Assembly: GCF_905220415.1 (NCBI RefSeq)
Contig: NC_059568.1
Location: 14,198,001-14,262,000, forward strand
Source: Colias croceus
Taxonomy: Eukaryota > Arthropoda > Insecta > Lepidoptera > Pieridae
Direction: 5' to 3'
DNA length: 64,000 bases
The notes below the pieces were generated by a model, which saw nothing but the letters and a program-made list of their open reading frames with translations, ran no database searches and was not told the DNA's origin. This document shows, in pieces, positions 45,001-58,269 of this stretch. Each line of letters begins with the position of its first letter. Position 1 is the stretch's first letter. A program made the translations under genes and the position numbers.

Positions 45001-47279
45001 AAATAAAATTGTTAAAATATAAAAAAATATAGTGTCAAAATTACCTAAACTGTAAGTAGGTAAAAAATATAACAATCATGATTATTAATTTAACAATGGT
45101 AAAGGGTTAACTCACCATACAAAAAATAAACAATTCCGATGTGGCCTGATCCACGACCCACACTATTATGAAAGGGAATAAATATAATGTATAGCTTTAT
45201 GCAATTCATGAGAATGATCAGCGACACAATCGTTAGAAAAATACATATGTAGCACTTATTTACATTGTTGCATAGTTACGGAGTTACATATTTTATCTTT
45301 ACGGTGGTAAATTGAAAGGTTTATTTTAATATTGATGTTTTATACGATAGCCAAATAATATCTTTAGAATTCAACGTCGATATTATGGATCTTGGATTTT
45401 TATTTAATGTCATAGAAAAAATCGACATTTATAAAACGCATGAGATGGGATAGAGATAGTATTAGAGAAAAATTATAAATTATTTAGTTGTTAATTAATC
45501 TTAAATGCAGCAGACTTACAGTGGAAAGCATAGATAAGAAATGTATATAAATTCAAGATATTGAAATCATCCTACAACAATTGTTTCATCTAATCAGATT
45601 GGTATATAGTTTTCTCATACCGGATCTTAGACTATTAGGGGACACAAGTGCTACAATAATAAAATTTTGTTATATAAAAGAGGATCATATATCGCTACAA
45701 ACAACTACATATTATAACTATACTAAGAACTGTGTTATGCTAAACCCTAATCAGTTACAACGCAACCAAAATTAAATTAACGTAGAAATTGTAAGATCAT
45801 CAAGTAATTAATTATTGATTACAAGATTGATGGACGAAGCAATCGATCAATCAATCAGGCAGCTTGTTCCGTGTAGAACAATTATCCGTATTGTGTTTTA
45901 CACGGTAATATATTGCTAAATGTAAACGTGAGGAAACAGAATAAACAGACGAAGTTGTTTGTTCGACTGTAAATAAACAGTTGACTTACTACTGATTTAG
46001 TTCTACGCACTGTGGTCTATATTATGTCAAAAACATACCAAAACAGGCAAAATGTTTTTGTAATGGAAACAATTTGGGATGATGATGATGATCGTGGTGG
46101 TGACGATTATGATGATTTAGCACTCGATTAGTTACTATTGAACAAAGGTATTATGCACTTATTCCGATTATTTTTCTGTAAAACTAACAGAATTTTGTCA
46201 ATTCGTCTAAAACAAAGGCACACGAGCAAAGCCAAAGTTTCTGTTTACCTATACAATAAAGTGTGGTGTCTTTAATATTCATTATCTCTAAAATGTATTG
46301 ATCACTGAACTCGTCAGCTTATTTTTGTGACATCGACACATTAATTCACATTTGAATCTATTAAAAGTCAGCGCATCACATTTCACACTCAACTGAACCT
46401 GAGCAAGGTCGGCGTGGAAGGGGGAAGTAAACATTAAATAATTTATTAATATAATCTTATGTCATGTTCAGGGATCAGAGTTCGTAGTAATCAAGTAGTA
46501 ATGCAAACTGACACTTGGCCACCCAACGGTAGAATAGTGTCGCGTAAACAAGGCGCCATAGTATGATAATGTATACAGGTAGGTAGTGGCTTCTTCCTAC
46601 GGTTTTACGTGTTTATATGCCACTTTTTTTTATATGCCACCATGTGAACAATACATGTCTAAACAATTTAAAACAAAAAAGCTATATTGTCAAAGGGAGC
46701 AACAGTTAAAAAAACGTATTAGTGAAATGAGGTTCAAATAATTATTTTTAAATAATAGTTTCATGTAACCAACTTGGAACAAATAAATATACATGCACTT
46801 TTCTCTGATGGTTGTGTCGTCCAAAACAATACAAGGGAGGCATTAAGTCTTGAAAAACGACTACACAATCACACCACTTCTCATCAATCTACTTACTTTA
46901 TGTAACAGGCACACAACATGTCTTATCAATTTAAAAGAAACATTTGAAAGTTGACTAAATGGATCATCTTTATCATATTAAATTGAATCAAACTCTAAAA
47001 TCTCATCAAAAATTCACAACAAACATAAACTTGTTAAAGTATCGATAACAAAACAGTACTCCACAAGGATAACTTCCGCATTAAAAGTTTTGTGCATAGC
47101 AAAGTGTAAAATTATTTATCTTTGCAAGGAGTAAACTCGATACTTTCTAACTAAGGCTGACCGTAAATACGGAACTGCCGACCCGTAAACGAAACATTCT
47201 CCAAGATTGAAAAGTTTATTACCCCTGATGGAAATCGATATTTTGACTAGCCCTTTCTTGTGTTATAGGTGCCAAGATC

Positions 47280-47645
47280 ATGACGGATGCGCGCCGTGGC
47301 ATCGATCTCGGTGATATCGGTATTGGTGCGATGCGTTTTAAGCGTGGTGTTACCGGTGCCAGGATATTGGAGATCCCTAGTGCTTCCAGCAATAAAGAAG
47401 CGGATGTTCTAGCCGCCAAATTGCGGGAGGTGCTAGGCGAGGTTAATGTGAAGGTGACCATGCCAGTGAAGTGCGCAGAGCTGCGAATTACTGGCCTGGA
47501 TTACTCGGCCTCCGCTGAAGACATTGCGGCCACAGTCTCACACGTAGGCGAGTGTTCCGTCGATCATGTAACGAGCAGTGCCCTGCGTTTAGGCTCGCGG
47601 GGTGCAATGTCAGCCTGGCTGAGCTGTCCGGTGACCGTACAGTAA
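47280..47645 (+). pseudogene. Fragment of non-LTR retrotransposon ORF1 (Gag-like)
   Basis: 121 codons open, higher in GC than the surroundings. The sequence (RRGIDLGDIGIGAMRFKRGV, then a LEIPSAS box, LAAKLREVLGEVNVK, ELRITGLDYSASAEDI and LGSRGAMSAWLSCPV) matches the region just before the zinc knuckles in ORF1 proteins of R1/Jockey-type LINEs. The CCHC knuckles that should follow are absent because a stop comes first, and nothing related precedes it, so this is a 5'- and 3'-truncated remnant. The ATG is probably not a real start. Confidence 0.7.
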
Positions 47646-48261
47646 TTTGATTGCAGCACTCTACAAATAGTTTATTTTTTGGGGATTGCACGTAAATCTA
47701 GTTATTGTTTGAAATAGGTTTTCAAATTTTTATGTTTCCGAATATAAAATCGGTATGACACTGCACTGGGCACTTACGACGTTTATCAATAGTTAGCTCT
47801 CACACCGGGGATTTGAAGTTGTCGAATATACACTCGTGACGTCACAGATGAATTTGTTTGGATTTATAACGGTGCAATATTTAATAGACTCTAGCACACA
47901 GTATAGTGAGTTGTCAGTGGTAATTGCGATGTACATAATACTAGGAATTATAATTAAGCTTATCTCCATTATGCGGAGTAGGCAAAGCTTAACAATGAAA
48001 TAATCTGTAATCTTGTATGGCGTTTAAAGGAATACGTAATACAAAAATGATTTTGTTGTTGGAACTATCTAACGATCTTAGAAATGTTTAATAACTAATG
48101 TTTTTTACTTAATTCTATATTTAAAGGTAACTTGCGATCTACAGGTATATGTCAGTAGTTATCGACAAGCTCTTGGTACAATTGCGTAGGAGTTAATATA
48201 GCCGGATGTAAGATGTTTTGTTTACTGAATAGAATGGAATTTGTTATGTCTTCTAAACGGA

Positions 48262-48590
48262 TTCATATCGTCAGCACTGACGCTTCGAGACGAGCCAATG
48301 GATAAGCTAATGAAAACTTCGTTAGGTCATCCTGCATGGTGAGGATATATTTGGCGGAGCCGGACTCCGGTAAGGGTCCTACTATATCAATTGCTAACCT
48401 TTCAAACGGTGATGTTGATGTCGACGTTATAGATAACCATTGACACTATGTTTGTTTTACGTAGGGCTTTATTAGCGTGACAGAGTTGACAGTTTTTGAT
48501 GTATAAGCCCGTACTTTCCAATAATACTTTTCCTTAATTCGATTCAGTATACTTGAGCAACATTAATGTCTTGCAATTTGTAGGTCATGA
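48262..48590 (-). pseudogene. Ty3/gypsy-type integrase fragment
   Basis: On the minus strand, from about 48570 down, one frame reads RIKEKYYW...YIKNCQLCHANKA (end of the HHCC zinc finger). After a frame change it reads SPFERLAIDIVGPLPESGSA, then KYILTMQDDLTKFSLAYPLA, the first part of the integrase core with its first catalytic Asp. A stop follows. It is a decayed piece of an LTR element unrelated to the intact errantivirus in the window. Confidence 0.7.
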
Positions 48591-50919
48591 TGTTGCTTTA
48601 AAATCTTTGGAATTTCACTTAGGGTTGGATAAATTATATTATTTTTGTATATGTGAATTATGATATTTGTTCCGTAAAAGAGATAAGTTAACATATTGTA
48701 TATTTTAACAAAAGAATACTTATCGAACAGTTTTTAAATGCGGAAATAGCAATTTCGTTAACAGTTGGATATGTCATCATTTATTTACTTGATCGCGTAA
48801 ATATTAATTAAGAGCCTTGAAAATATAATGATGAATGATTGACCGTATACTCAAACGGCTAGCATACGTTAGTTTTTGTTCTTTGAAGAATTACTATTTC
48901 TTAAAGTTATTTACGGTTAAATTGCAACAAGTACTTTCATTATCATTCCGTTAAAAAGTTAAATCACAATCGGATGTGCCGACGTCCGCATGACTTGTGA
49001 TTTCGACGCGTAAGTAGTGCGCTGTGCGTGCAATTCGCACGGTTCCGCCCCACGCATAAGCATCAGAACTGCGTGCGGCCGCGTTGAAGCATAGTCCCCG
49101 CCCCTTGCGTCAAAGACTACGCAACGGAACGTTAGTTACTTTGTACCTTGCTATCGTGTGCCGCTGTGAGAAATCTTTATATAGGGTAATTCTAAAATTT
49201 AAATTAAAGTGCAATCCAAAGCACTTTTTAAATATATACCTTGACGACTGGATCCGCATTATGGGGATGCTGCACAAATGACGATGATACTGATGGAAAC
49301 CAAAAGTACATTATAACATATTAATATGTTCATCGTGTGGAAAGTCATTTCATTATACCTGCTTATCTATGAAAATTTCCCCTTACAAAACTAAGGAGGA
49401 AAAATCCTGTAACTGCCCTATATTCAGATTGGTAGTCATATCAGCACTGAAGAATGTTTGGAATTTGGCTTACCCCAAGATAGTTTATTAATAACAAATT
49501 GAGTTCAATTACTAGCAAAAGACTTATACAAAAATATATGGACTCATTAGAATCTAATAATATAAGACCATAAGAAAACTCTTATAGTCTTATATCAAGT
49601 TAAAAAGCGCGGTGGATCCATCGCCGTAATCAGGAAAGCGTACAGACACACATACAGATAGACAGACAGACTTATAATATTGGTAGGCCTGAAGTGTTAG
49701 TTGTGCACATTAAATTAAATTATCCAATCGGAAAGCAGTGAACTAAAAAAAAATGTTGCGTAATATTTTATTGGCGTTCCAATTATTCAATACGAAAACA
49801 TTTTTTACGCTTTCATTCCTGAAATCGGAATATAGATAACTGAATTTAATATTCGTAGGCTTTCGAATGATAAATTGATCTAGATGGGTTTTATCTGAAA
49901 GTTAATTTTCTTTGTAATAACAATACCTACACGTTCAGTTCTGGGAATATCTCGATAAGTGAATTTGATTGTATAAACATAATATAGTACTTGAAATTCG
50001 TTTTCAACACAATAAACGATGTGATTATAACAAAAATATTAATTTTAATATCAATTTATAAAAAAATCATGTTGTATTTGAAATATTATATTGTATGGTT
50101 TTTGGATCGATGGATTTTTCTATACTTGCTTTAGGATTATAACTATTTTTTTAATAATACCTATTAAAAAGTAACGCGACGAAAACTAAGTATGAATAAA
50201 AAAATTACTTAGATGCAAATAGAAACAACTGTTCACATCTCGTTAAATATTTTGGACAGCGAGATTGAACCTTGTTTCTGATATTTATAAAACTTTACTG
50301 GATGGACTTACATCGCAAGCCCATAGACAATTCAATTAACTTCAAAGATGTTTCCATTGAATATAACCAAGAATATAACGTAAGATGGATTTAATGTCGA
50401 GTTCAGATATTATTTGAGCTTCTGGCAAAGAGGCAAGTTTGGTCAAAGGACGATTTGTTATTCTCCACTGCTTTGCATGTAAGAAATTATTACAGTACTT
50501 GAGACCTTCACTCAATTATTAACGATGCTCCCTTTGAATCAAGCATTTTAGTATTAATGTACATATAATTATGTAGAGTTATTAAAAGCAACGTATTTAT
50601 TCGCTCGAATCGTTCGTTATTAAACACTGAAATGAAAATTGAAATAGAGATTTAGTGTTACACATGTTTTGAAAGGTTTGAGTCTAAAACTAACAAGTTG
50701 GAATCAAGGGTTAAAATCATTCAGCGCTTTGTATATTGCGTATCATCGAAATATTGCGTATCATCGATTTTTATGAAGTATAAATGGAAAAGCATTTGAA
50801 AAAAAATCATTCCATTACGCGCCATCTTTTTCTTATCCCTACCACGCGTGATTCGACGTATTTCTGTAAAGTTGCATATAGGTAGTAAATTATTTTTTGA
50901 AAAATAAGGTCATAAAGAA

Positions 50920-51290
50920 GTTTCACTTCTTACGTGTGTACACTAGTACACGCACACATTTTTCTCACAGAGCGCTCGGGGAAAGGGTTCTGGGTTATTT
51001 CGGACTCACCCTGCACATTGCAGGGACTTACCGACTAAACTCCACTTTGTTCCGCCTTGCCGCTGTATTGACGGGGCCGCGGGTATTCGATAGAATCGCG
51101 TCCGCAGGCCCTTCAGCGACAGCCAACGCGACTTAGAGCTGTGGCGGGAGGCTGCCAGCACTACCTTCCTGGGGGGCGGCGTGAATGGACTTCTGGGCTT
51201 CTCACGCCGCCTCTCCGCACCGGATGAAAGATTATATCCCCGTTCCAAATAAAGCAATTTGAATTTGAATTTTGAATTTGTTCCACCATC
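50920..51290 (+). repeat. Retroposon 3' part with AATAAA and TTTGAA tail
   Basis: A GC-rich block (51000-51240) ends in CCAAATAAAGCAATTTGAAT then TTGAATTTTGAATTTG, a poly(A)-signal-like AATAAA and a short TTTGAA microsatellite as left by some LINEs and their derivatives. No protein match was recognised in any frame. Left boundary uncertain. Confidence 0.5.
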
Positions 51291-51475
51291 CGGCGCTCAT
51301 CATCAAGGAGGCAGGTCGCGGCCGGTTTACACGTTCGCGACCTGCCTCCTACCTCTCAACCGATTTTGATGAAATTTGGCACAGACAATCTTTGAACCAT
51401 GAGAAAGAACATAGGCTACCTTTTATTGCGAAATATGTATCACGGGCGAAGCAGTGGCGGACCGCTAGTTATTTA
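51291..51475 (+). repeat. Dispersed repeat family F with strong hairpin
   Basis: Contains a perfect 15-bp stem (AGGAGGCAGGTCGCG at 51306-51320 with its inverse at 51336-51350, 15-nt loop), then CTCAACCGATTTTGATGAAA, TATGTATCACGGGCGAAGCA and the end GGCGGACCGCTAG. The 3' part matches 42050-42222. Confidence 0.6.
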
Positions 51476-53536
51476 TAATTGAACTTATCATACATTCTAT
51501 AAACATAACAACATTTCATGATTTAAATTTGATCCTGTCAGTCACTGAGTCATTGATCAATTAAAGATACTAGTCATGCATTCGATACTAAAAATTTTAT
51601 ATTATACTGTACACACAGTCATGATATTCGATCAGGCACATTTCACATTCTACAAAATGCTACAACGTGATTTTAACGAAACAATTGCTATTGTTATTAC
51701 ATATTTTATGTTAAAATACCGCATCAGATTCACGACAATCATGTTACACATAGGCTTCAAATGAAAACTTTCCTCCTCTAATAATATCGCGACAAACGGT
51801 GAAATTGCATAAAAATGAAACACGATTCGAGTGAATATAAAACGAGCTTGGATTCAACGCTGACGTCATAGTCTCTCTCGTTTACGCTTACATTTACCAA
51901 TCTTTTCGACTTCATAGCCACCAAATTGACTTTCCGAAAAATTGTAAATTAATTTTCTTTGAATAAATTTCCGGCTGTTTCACCTTTTTCACGAGTAAAT
52001 CTCATCACACGCTCTCGAGGGTAATTGTAGTATTCTAATATTTGCCGACTGTTAGACTATATATTTGTGTGCTAATAATATTAATTTTATTACTATCAAA
52101 TGTAACAGAAAATCCTTAATTTTATAATTGCCCCAGCTATATTATGTGTGATAAAATCCTACCAAATGCAAGAGTTCCAATTCAACCATTTGCATACCTT
52201 TCATCTTGATCAACTCTTTGAAATTCTCCCTGATCAATATAATATACTGTATAAGGTAAAATGATTCCTAATAAAAGGTAATAGCGTTCTTTATACTAGG
52301 TAAAATATAACAATTAGAAAGTTTCGGTGCTGACAGAGAATTTCATGGTAATACGGTAAATTTGGAAAGACAGCGTTCCCGTCTCGAGGACGGTGCGGTG
52401 ACTGGGTTCTCTTAAAAGGAGCTTATTATATAAATCGCTCTTTAATTAAGTAATTACTCGAACGAAGCATTTGTACGGCGTAATAGCACGACGAAGTTTC
52501 ATTAAAATTTTGCATTTTACACACTTTATAATGATAAAAAATTTTGTTCGGTAAAATTTTCGATTCTGTGCTTTTAAGTTCCTTTTATACCACTGAATTA
52601 TTCATGTGTACTTAAGTTATTAGGTACGCAATTTATTTCCGTGTAAACTTTTTAGTTATTTCCTTGCTAATTAATTGTTAACTTATCGATGGTTGAACTA
52701 TAACAACACATCTTGATACATTGCAAATAATATAGTCAAAAAGTTAAGTCTCATGCACATTTGATCACAAAGTATATTGTATAAACTCCTATTTGTACAG
52801 GTAACCTTACGTCGATAAACATCGTGTAACATAGATTCCCTCGGAGATACGATTCTGTTTACATTACTACACAAAAGGCTGGAGACGATATTGTATACCT
52901 ACCGGAGACGAGAAACCAACTAAAACAATAAATGTTACTTCCTATAGAATATGGATGCGCAAACCTCGGTGAAGTTATAACTGGGATCGAATAAAGTTTA
53001 AATGAATATTGTATAATCCAAGTTTTAATCTATATGAAGCATGATAAGGTATTCTTTGACAAATAAAAAATCAAAAAACTTTTTTTTTTATAATATTATG
53101 GTAAACAAGATTTCTATTATCTATAGTTTTTATATCTTATTATCATAGTTTGGAACATTTATTGTGTGACATGTTAGAAACTATGAGTATATTACGGCAT
53201 ATTTTATCTTCAGTACTACTGTGCTACTCTTCTCACAAACTATAAATATTGGAGACAATTCAATAACTCATAATATAAAAAACACAAAAATAAAGAACCA
53301 CAAAACTACACGAATATCTTCAAAATAAAACGATGCCAAGAAAATTTAAGTAGTTTCAAGACATGAAAACAAACCCTAACCTACACGTTCTGTTCAATGG
53401 AATGTAGAACGATTTCCTTTTATTTCAGAAACGGCGAGATCAAATATATTCGAGATTGGAAATTTTCAACAAGTAAAATTGTTTTCAAGATAGCTTTCAA
53501 GTGTAACACAAATAGAATAAATCAAGTTCATAATAT

Positions 53537-53877
53537 ATCCATACTAATATTATAAATGCTAAAGTTACTCTGTCTGTCTGTCTGTTTCTCAATCACGCCT
53601 TGAGGTTACTTTAAGGATTTTGAATTTATGACATACTAGCTTTCCATTCGCAGCATCGCCCGCGCAGTCAAAGAAAAACCCGTATAGTTCCCGTTCCCGT
53701 GGGATTTCCGGGATAAAACCCATCCTATTTCCCGGGATAAAAAGTAGCCTACATCCTTTCTCGGGTATCAAAATATCTCTATACCAAATTTCATGCAAAT
53801 TGGTTCAGTAGTTAAGGGGTGATTGAGTAACAGACAGACAGAGTTACTTTCGCATTTATAATATTAATAGTATGGAT
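53537..53877 (-). repeat. Family B copy with fold-back duplication of its outer end
   Basis: From about 53635 to 53877 it is a full inverted copy of family B (ACTAGCTTTCC...GAGTTACTTTCGC). The left 70 bp (ATCCATACTAATATTATAAA, then CTCTGTCTGTCTG and CTCAATCACGCCTT) are the same outer end in the opposite direction, so the whole block has inverted ends of about 65 bp. Confidence 0.6.
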
Positions 53878-55271
53878 TTGTACTGCTTTCGTATTCATAA
53901 AGCCTAGAATATTCAATTTAATGCTAACATAATATTATTGAATACGACTCTAGAACTCTTCAATAAATAACGTTAATATATTATGAACGATATTACTGGA
54001 TAAATAATAACATTATTAGAAAAAAGAATAACAGAGGAACGAGAGAGTAACAAAAACTAATCAACGTGTAAACGACATGAACCGTGAAGCAATAATTAGT
54101 CAATTTATTTGATTGTATTATTATCTATACGCGCCCTGTCTGAAATGAAGAGATATTTTTCTTCCTCCCTATTGACTATTGTCACTTATTTTCTTTGATA
54201 AAATAGACGTAGAATATTAACCATTTATAATATCATGATTAGTTTGATTTAGTATTTGACATAATTTGTTAGTTATTAACCCAAAAAACGTTCCAAAAAT
54301 TTGAATGTTATTTTAAAAAGTAAATTTAAAAAATTTACTTTTCTAAAGTAAATATTTCAAAGAGTTTAACTCACCATTTTAACATTATTTTAATTTTATT
54401 TTTAACGGGAATGTTATTAACAAAGGGAATGTCATTTTCAAAATAATATTATTATTATTATCTACGTATAAAGCTAATAACGAACACAGTCATACACCAA
54501 TTATTGGAATAAATATTTGTCCCTTAATTATGTCGCCTTTGGCGTGCGGATTACTCAGTCATAGAATAATAATAACCTCTGTGATCAGATTTTTGGAATA
54601 TATGAATAAATTTTATAAACAAATTAATTTTTATTTATTTCATTTATTTCAGATAAATTTAATATCCATATAGTCGTTAGTAAAATGGCCTTAAAACTAT
54701 GTTAGTATTATAATTCTATTTAACATTAAAAAAACAATCTTATTCCCAAAATAAAATAGTTAATATAGGAACACATTTTATTTTGTGTTCTTCAGAAATA
54801 GAAAATTTTCACATTGACTGAGCTCAAATTTTAATACTTTATACAACCCGACAACACTATGACTACAATTTATATTCCATATTGTGCTAACTGCCTCAGC
54901 ATAATATTATAACACAATTTATAAAAACCACAGTCAAGTAATCTATTGCAGTATCCTAACATTTCCTGATCCCATATAACAAGTCATACTTTCGTTCAAA
55001 TTCATGTAGGATACAGTGTCATAACACAAGTCAAATTTATGCTGAATTTACCGTGCACGTTACACGTTTCACCCTAAAAATAAAGGACTCAATATGAAAG
55101 AAGTAATGATACCAAGATAGAGAGTTACCGCATTATTTCCAGTTTGAGAGAGTGATGACGCTAGACGACCTCTATAGCTGTCACTTTTCCACACTCGCAA
55201 TAATACTTCTTTATGACATCATGTTACGGGGACAGGGGTACATTCGACGCGACCTTACGTTATCTTTATAA

Positions 55272-55448
55272 GGGTGCTTTTCAATCAGAGATGTGAGAGG
55301 ACGTGTAGCGAGGAATGTTTATTAGTTCTATAATTTTGCATCGCATCCTACACATTTTCCTTGCCCAGCTTTGGTGGAAACCCTGACATATTTTAACAGC
55401 ACACCTAGACGTCATTTCCCTCTTATGTTATTGGTAGAAAAGCACCCT
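55272..55448. mobile_element. 177-bp MITE, PIF/Harbinger-like
   Basis: Ends GGGTGCTTTTC and its inverse, with weaker inward similarity, flanked by TAA (55269-55271, 55449-55451). GGG ends with a TAA duplication again fit PIF/Harbinger. I recall this sequence type as frequent in Lepidoptera. Confidence 0.7.
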
Positions 55449-55904
55449 AAGTCTCATACAAGAAACACGTCACGCACCCTTATCGGTTTTGACGCATGAG
55501 CAATTCATTTAACTTGGATAACTCTCATCATTGAGAGCCGTGTGTGCAAAACAAAGTGAGACGACGGAATAATATAACGTTGGACAGTTTGATTGTGCAA
55601 ACTTTTTGTATTATGTCCCGCGCGGGTTTTATTTAAAGCGCAGGATTTACCTTTGATAATGCTGTTTGGTTTTATTTCAAAGGCTTAATATGGGAATCTT
55701 TTTGAATTGGATATTCGCAGATATTTTGCGAGGAAAACGTGTATTTCGAAATTCAATTCGAACGAGACTTTTTTAAGGATCCGCCTCAGTTGACTATTAA
55801 TTTACTCCCGATAATAATAATTAGTTTTATCTAAGTCTTATTTCAATAATATAGTATTTCTAGTTTCTTTTTCTCTTATCTGGTCTTTTTACTATGCATG
55901 GCTC

Positions 55905-56102
55905 ATGTCGGACGAACTGTGGGCCAAGAGAACGACTTTGTGGAGCCCAGACACAGCAAGAAGGCGTCGCGGCGGACCGAAGAAAAGATGTCGGGATGAA
56001 CTGAACCAATTTAATAGAGACTGGTCTACAATACCACAAGGTCGTGATTCATGGAAGTCTTTGCTCAGCATTGGGACACAACAGGCTAATACAATACAAT
56101 AC
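55905..56102 (+). pseudogene. Non-LTR retrotransposon RT C-terminal fragment
   Basis: Codes SDELWAKRTTLWSPDTARRR, then GGPKKRCRDELNQFNRDWST and DSWKSLLSIGTQQ: the C-terminal tail of RTE/Jockey-like endonuclease-RT proteins (RGRP..RW.D...W...A.DR..W..L). Basic RRRRGGPKKR is the usual linker. The RT domain upstream is missing. Related in kind to 15477-15611 but a different subfamily. Confidence 0.65.
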
Positions 56103-56654
56103 GTCTTTTTTTCTGAATAGTCCTCTTATCTAGAACTCTGTCAGTAGGTAGGTATAAATAACGTGAAAGCTGCTCCACTAAGCAGCACAACCTTCTAGAT
56201 ATACAACACCAAACATTAACATCTTCGAGGAACAATTAATAATGCACAATTAAATTACTCAAGAGAAGCTCGTATGTAATATTAAAATGTCTACATTTAC
56301 AGCTTCATACTCGTGGAAGCTTTTAAGAGACGCAATAACATTTAAAGTAAATACATGTGTAATCCTTGTTTAGCTGCTCACAAATATCATTATTATTACT
56401 CCCTTTTAATTATACCTCCACGTGTTATTTAAAGGTCTGAAGAATCTTGAAGCTTTGGCTGAATTACAAGATGTCTGCTTTATGATGTCTTCATTTATTG
56501 GAGTCGTGTGTTGTTAGGCAAGTTTATACGATATAGAATAAATTCTAGATATAAATATTATTTAAATATCCAAAGAAGTTGTGTTAAAAATGTGTAATGC
56601 AGTTTTGTAGGCATCCTTGGAAACTTTTAAGGGTAAAAATTATAGTAAAATATT

Positions 56655-56760
56655 AGGTTAACCAAGGATTGGTCGCGGACGAACTCCAACCAATACCCGA
56701 GGCCCCATCATTAAAGCGGCGGATAAAATAATCGTTATTTCTTCTCTCAGGCTTCTTAGA
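56655..56760 (+). repeat. Retroposon family G, partial copy
   Basis: GATTGGTCGCGGACGAACTC, then CAACCAATACCCGAGGCCCC and TTAAAGCGGCGGA match the 5' part of the element at 58131-58258. The 3' part has been lost. Confidence 0.55.
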
Positions 56761-58130
56761 ACATCTATTACCACAATTTTTCAAACTCGCAACAAAATTC
56801 ATTTTAAATGAAATAATATCATCATTTCCTGATGTTATTACGCCAATAAATGTTGTTGATATTATGTAATTTAATGGGTCATAAACCCTCAACGGCCGAC
56901 AATATGCCACAAATTTTTATTATCAATTTTGTGGGTATTAACTGATTGTTGAAACATTATTTATTTATTACAATTGGAACTTTTTGTAGTTAAAACTTTT
57001 TGTTTCAATTGTAATTAAAAAAACGTAACGAACGTTAAACATTATTTATTATTATTGAAATTGTGGAGTGTAAATTAATATTAAAAGGGAGAAAATTAAT
57101 CAACATGGAAATAAGATATTAGCCAAATTTTAGCAAAGGAGAATCATTTTAATAATATTATGTAGTACAAAATACAGTAAAAAATAATTTTAAATTGTGA
57201 AGGTATGTATGCATTAGGTACCATTTGGTAGATTTTTTGAAGTATATTTTGTAATATACCCAAGTAACAAATCTTACTTCAATCTAATTTACTGATTTTT
57301 TCAAATTAATTATTTTGTCGTAAGCATTTTTATAACATAGTAAAAAATAGCTAATCTAAGCTTTTAGGACATTTTTACAACAATTTTGTCCTCACATTCT
57401 AATTCATCTGTTAAGTACTTGATGAGATATTTATATACAAAATATGGAGACCTGAAAATATTATTCTTACACTCTTTAAATAACCTAATACAAAATTTTA
57501 AACCGTATATATTGGCATATGCCTAAAATATTGAGCATCAGTAACTGAATTCTGATATGGAAGCGATACACCCACAAGCAGACAATTATATCATTCGAAT
57601 GTGGTCATTTTGTGGACATCGATGCATAATATAGTGACGCGTTTCGCAAAATCGAAACGTTCATCAAAGGATATTATCCAATATTACCGTCAAAGTGAAA
57701 TGTAAGAACATTTCTAGTATTATCAAACGAATATTCCACGCTTTTGATCATTGAACGAGCGTGTAATTTTGTCCAGTCGCCGGTTTTGGAATTACACGGG
57801 TGAGTTTCAGTAGTTTACAGTTTTCGCTAATACCATAGCTTGGTTCATAATTATAATATTATGATCATCAGTCACATATGTTATATTAAATAAGGATAAT
57901 TATATGAGTGAAGCAAAGTAGTTGATCGTTACAAGATTGTAAATTTTTATTGCCCAAAAAACACTAACAATAAGCAAGAAACCTACATCGACATGAAACT
58001 TTCCTTATAATGATGCCTTCAAGGCAGATGTTGGCTTCCTTTTCATAAAATCAGTTAGATAATACTGACGATGCTTCCCTAGTAGATTTCGACGTAACAA
58101 CTTCTATAGATAAGATCTAGGTATACTCAC

Positions 58131-58258
58131 ATTGGTCACGGACGAATTCTACCTATACCCGTGGCCCTGTCATTGATGCGGCTTGACGGAACACAGTGGG
58201 GTTTTGGTCGGTAGAAATCCGACATAACCCACGGCTTCTTCCCCACTTACAAAAAAAA
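58131..58258 (+). mobile_element. 128-bp poly(A)-tailed retroposon at a cyclase splice donor
   Basis: Starts ATTGGTCACGGACGAATTCT, contains GACGGAACACAGTGGGGTTT and CCGACATAACCCACGGCTTC, and ends in eight A. It is flanked by an 11-bp direct repeat GGTATACTCAC (58120-58130 and 58259-58269). Poly(A) plus a target duplication marks LINE-mediated insertion. The right duplicate is the reverse complement of GTGAGTATACC, the donor of the exon at 58270-58409, so the insertion landed inside the 5' splice site and duplicated it. A second copy fragment is at 56655. Confidence 0.85.
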
Positions 58259-58269
58259 GGTATACTCAC

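Larger units (their letters stand above)
44416..58269 (-). other. Adenylyl cyclase intron, 13.9 kb
   Basis: Largest visible intron, phase 0, from the donor GTGAGTATACC at 58269. It contains the elements at 44764, 47280, 48262, 50920, 53537, 55272, 55905, 56655 and 58131. Stretches 45001-47200, 48600-50900, 51480-53530, 53880-55260, 56110-56650 and 56770-58110 are AT-rich and show no gene; (GAT)n occurs at about 46076-46113. A CG-rich patch at 48965-49130 is unexplained. Confidence 0.75.

Noticed and set aside
47219..47461. Minus-strand 80-codon frame
   Set aside because: It is the shadow of the ORF1-like fragment on the plus strand, which carries the recognisable motifs.
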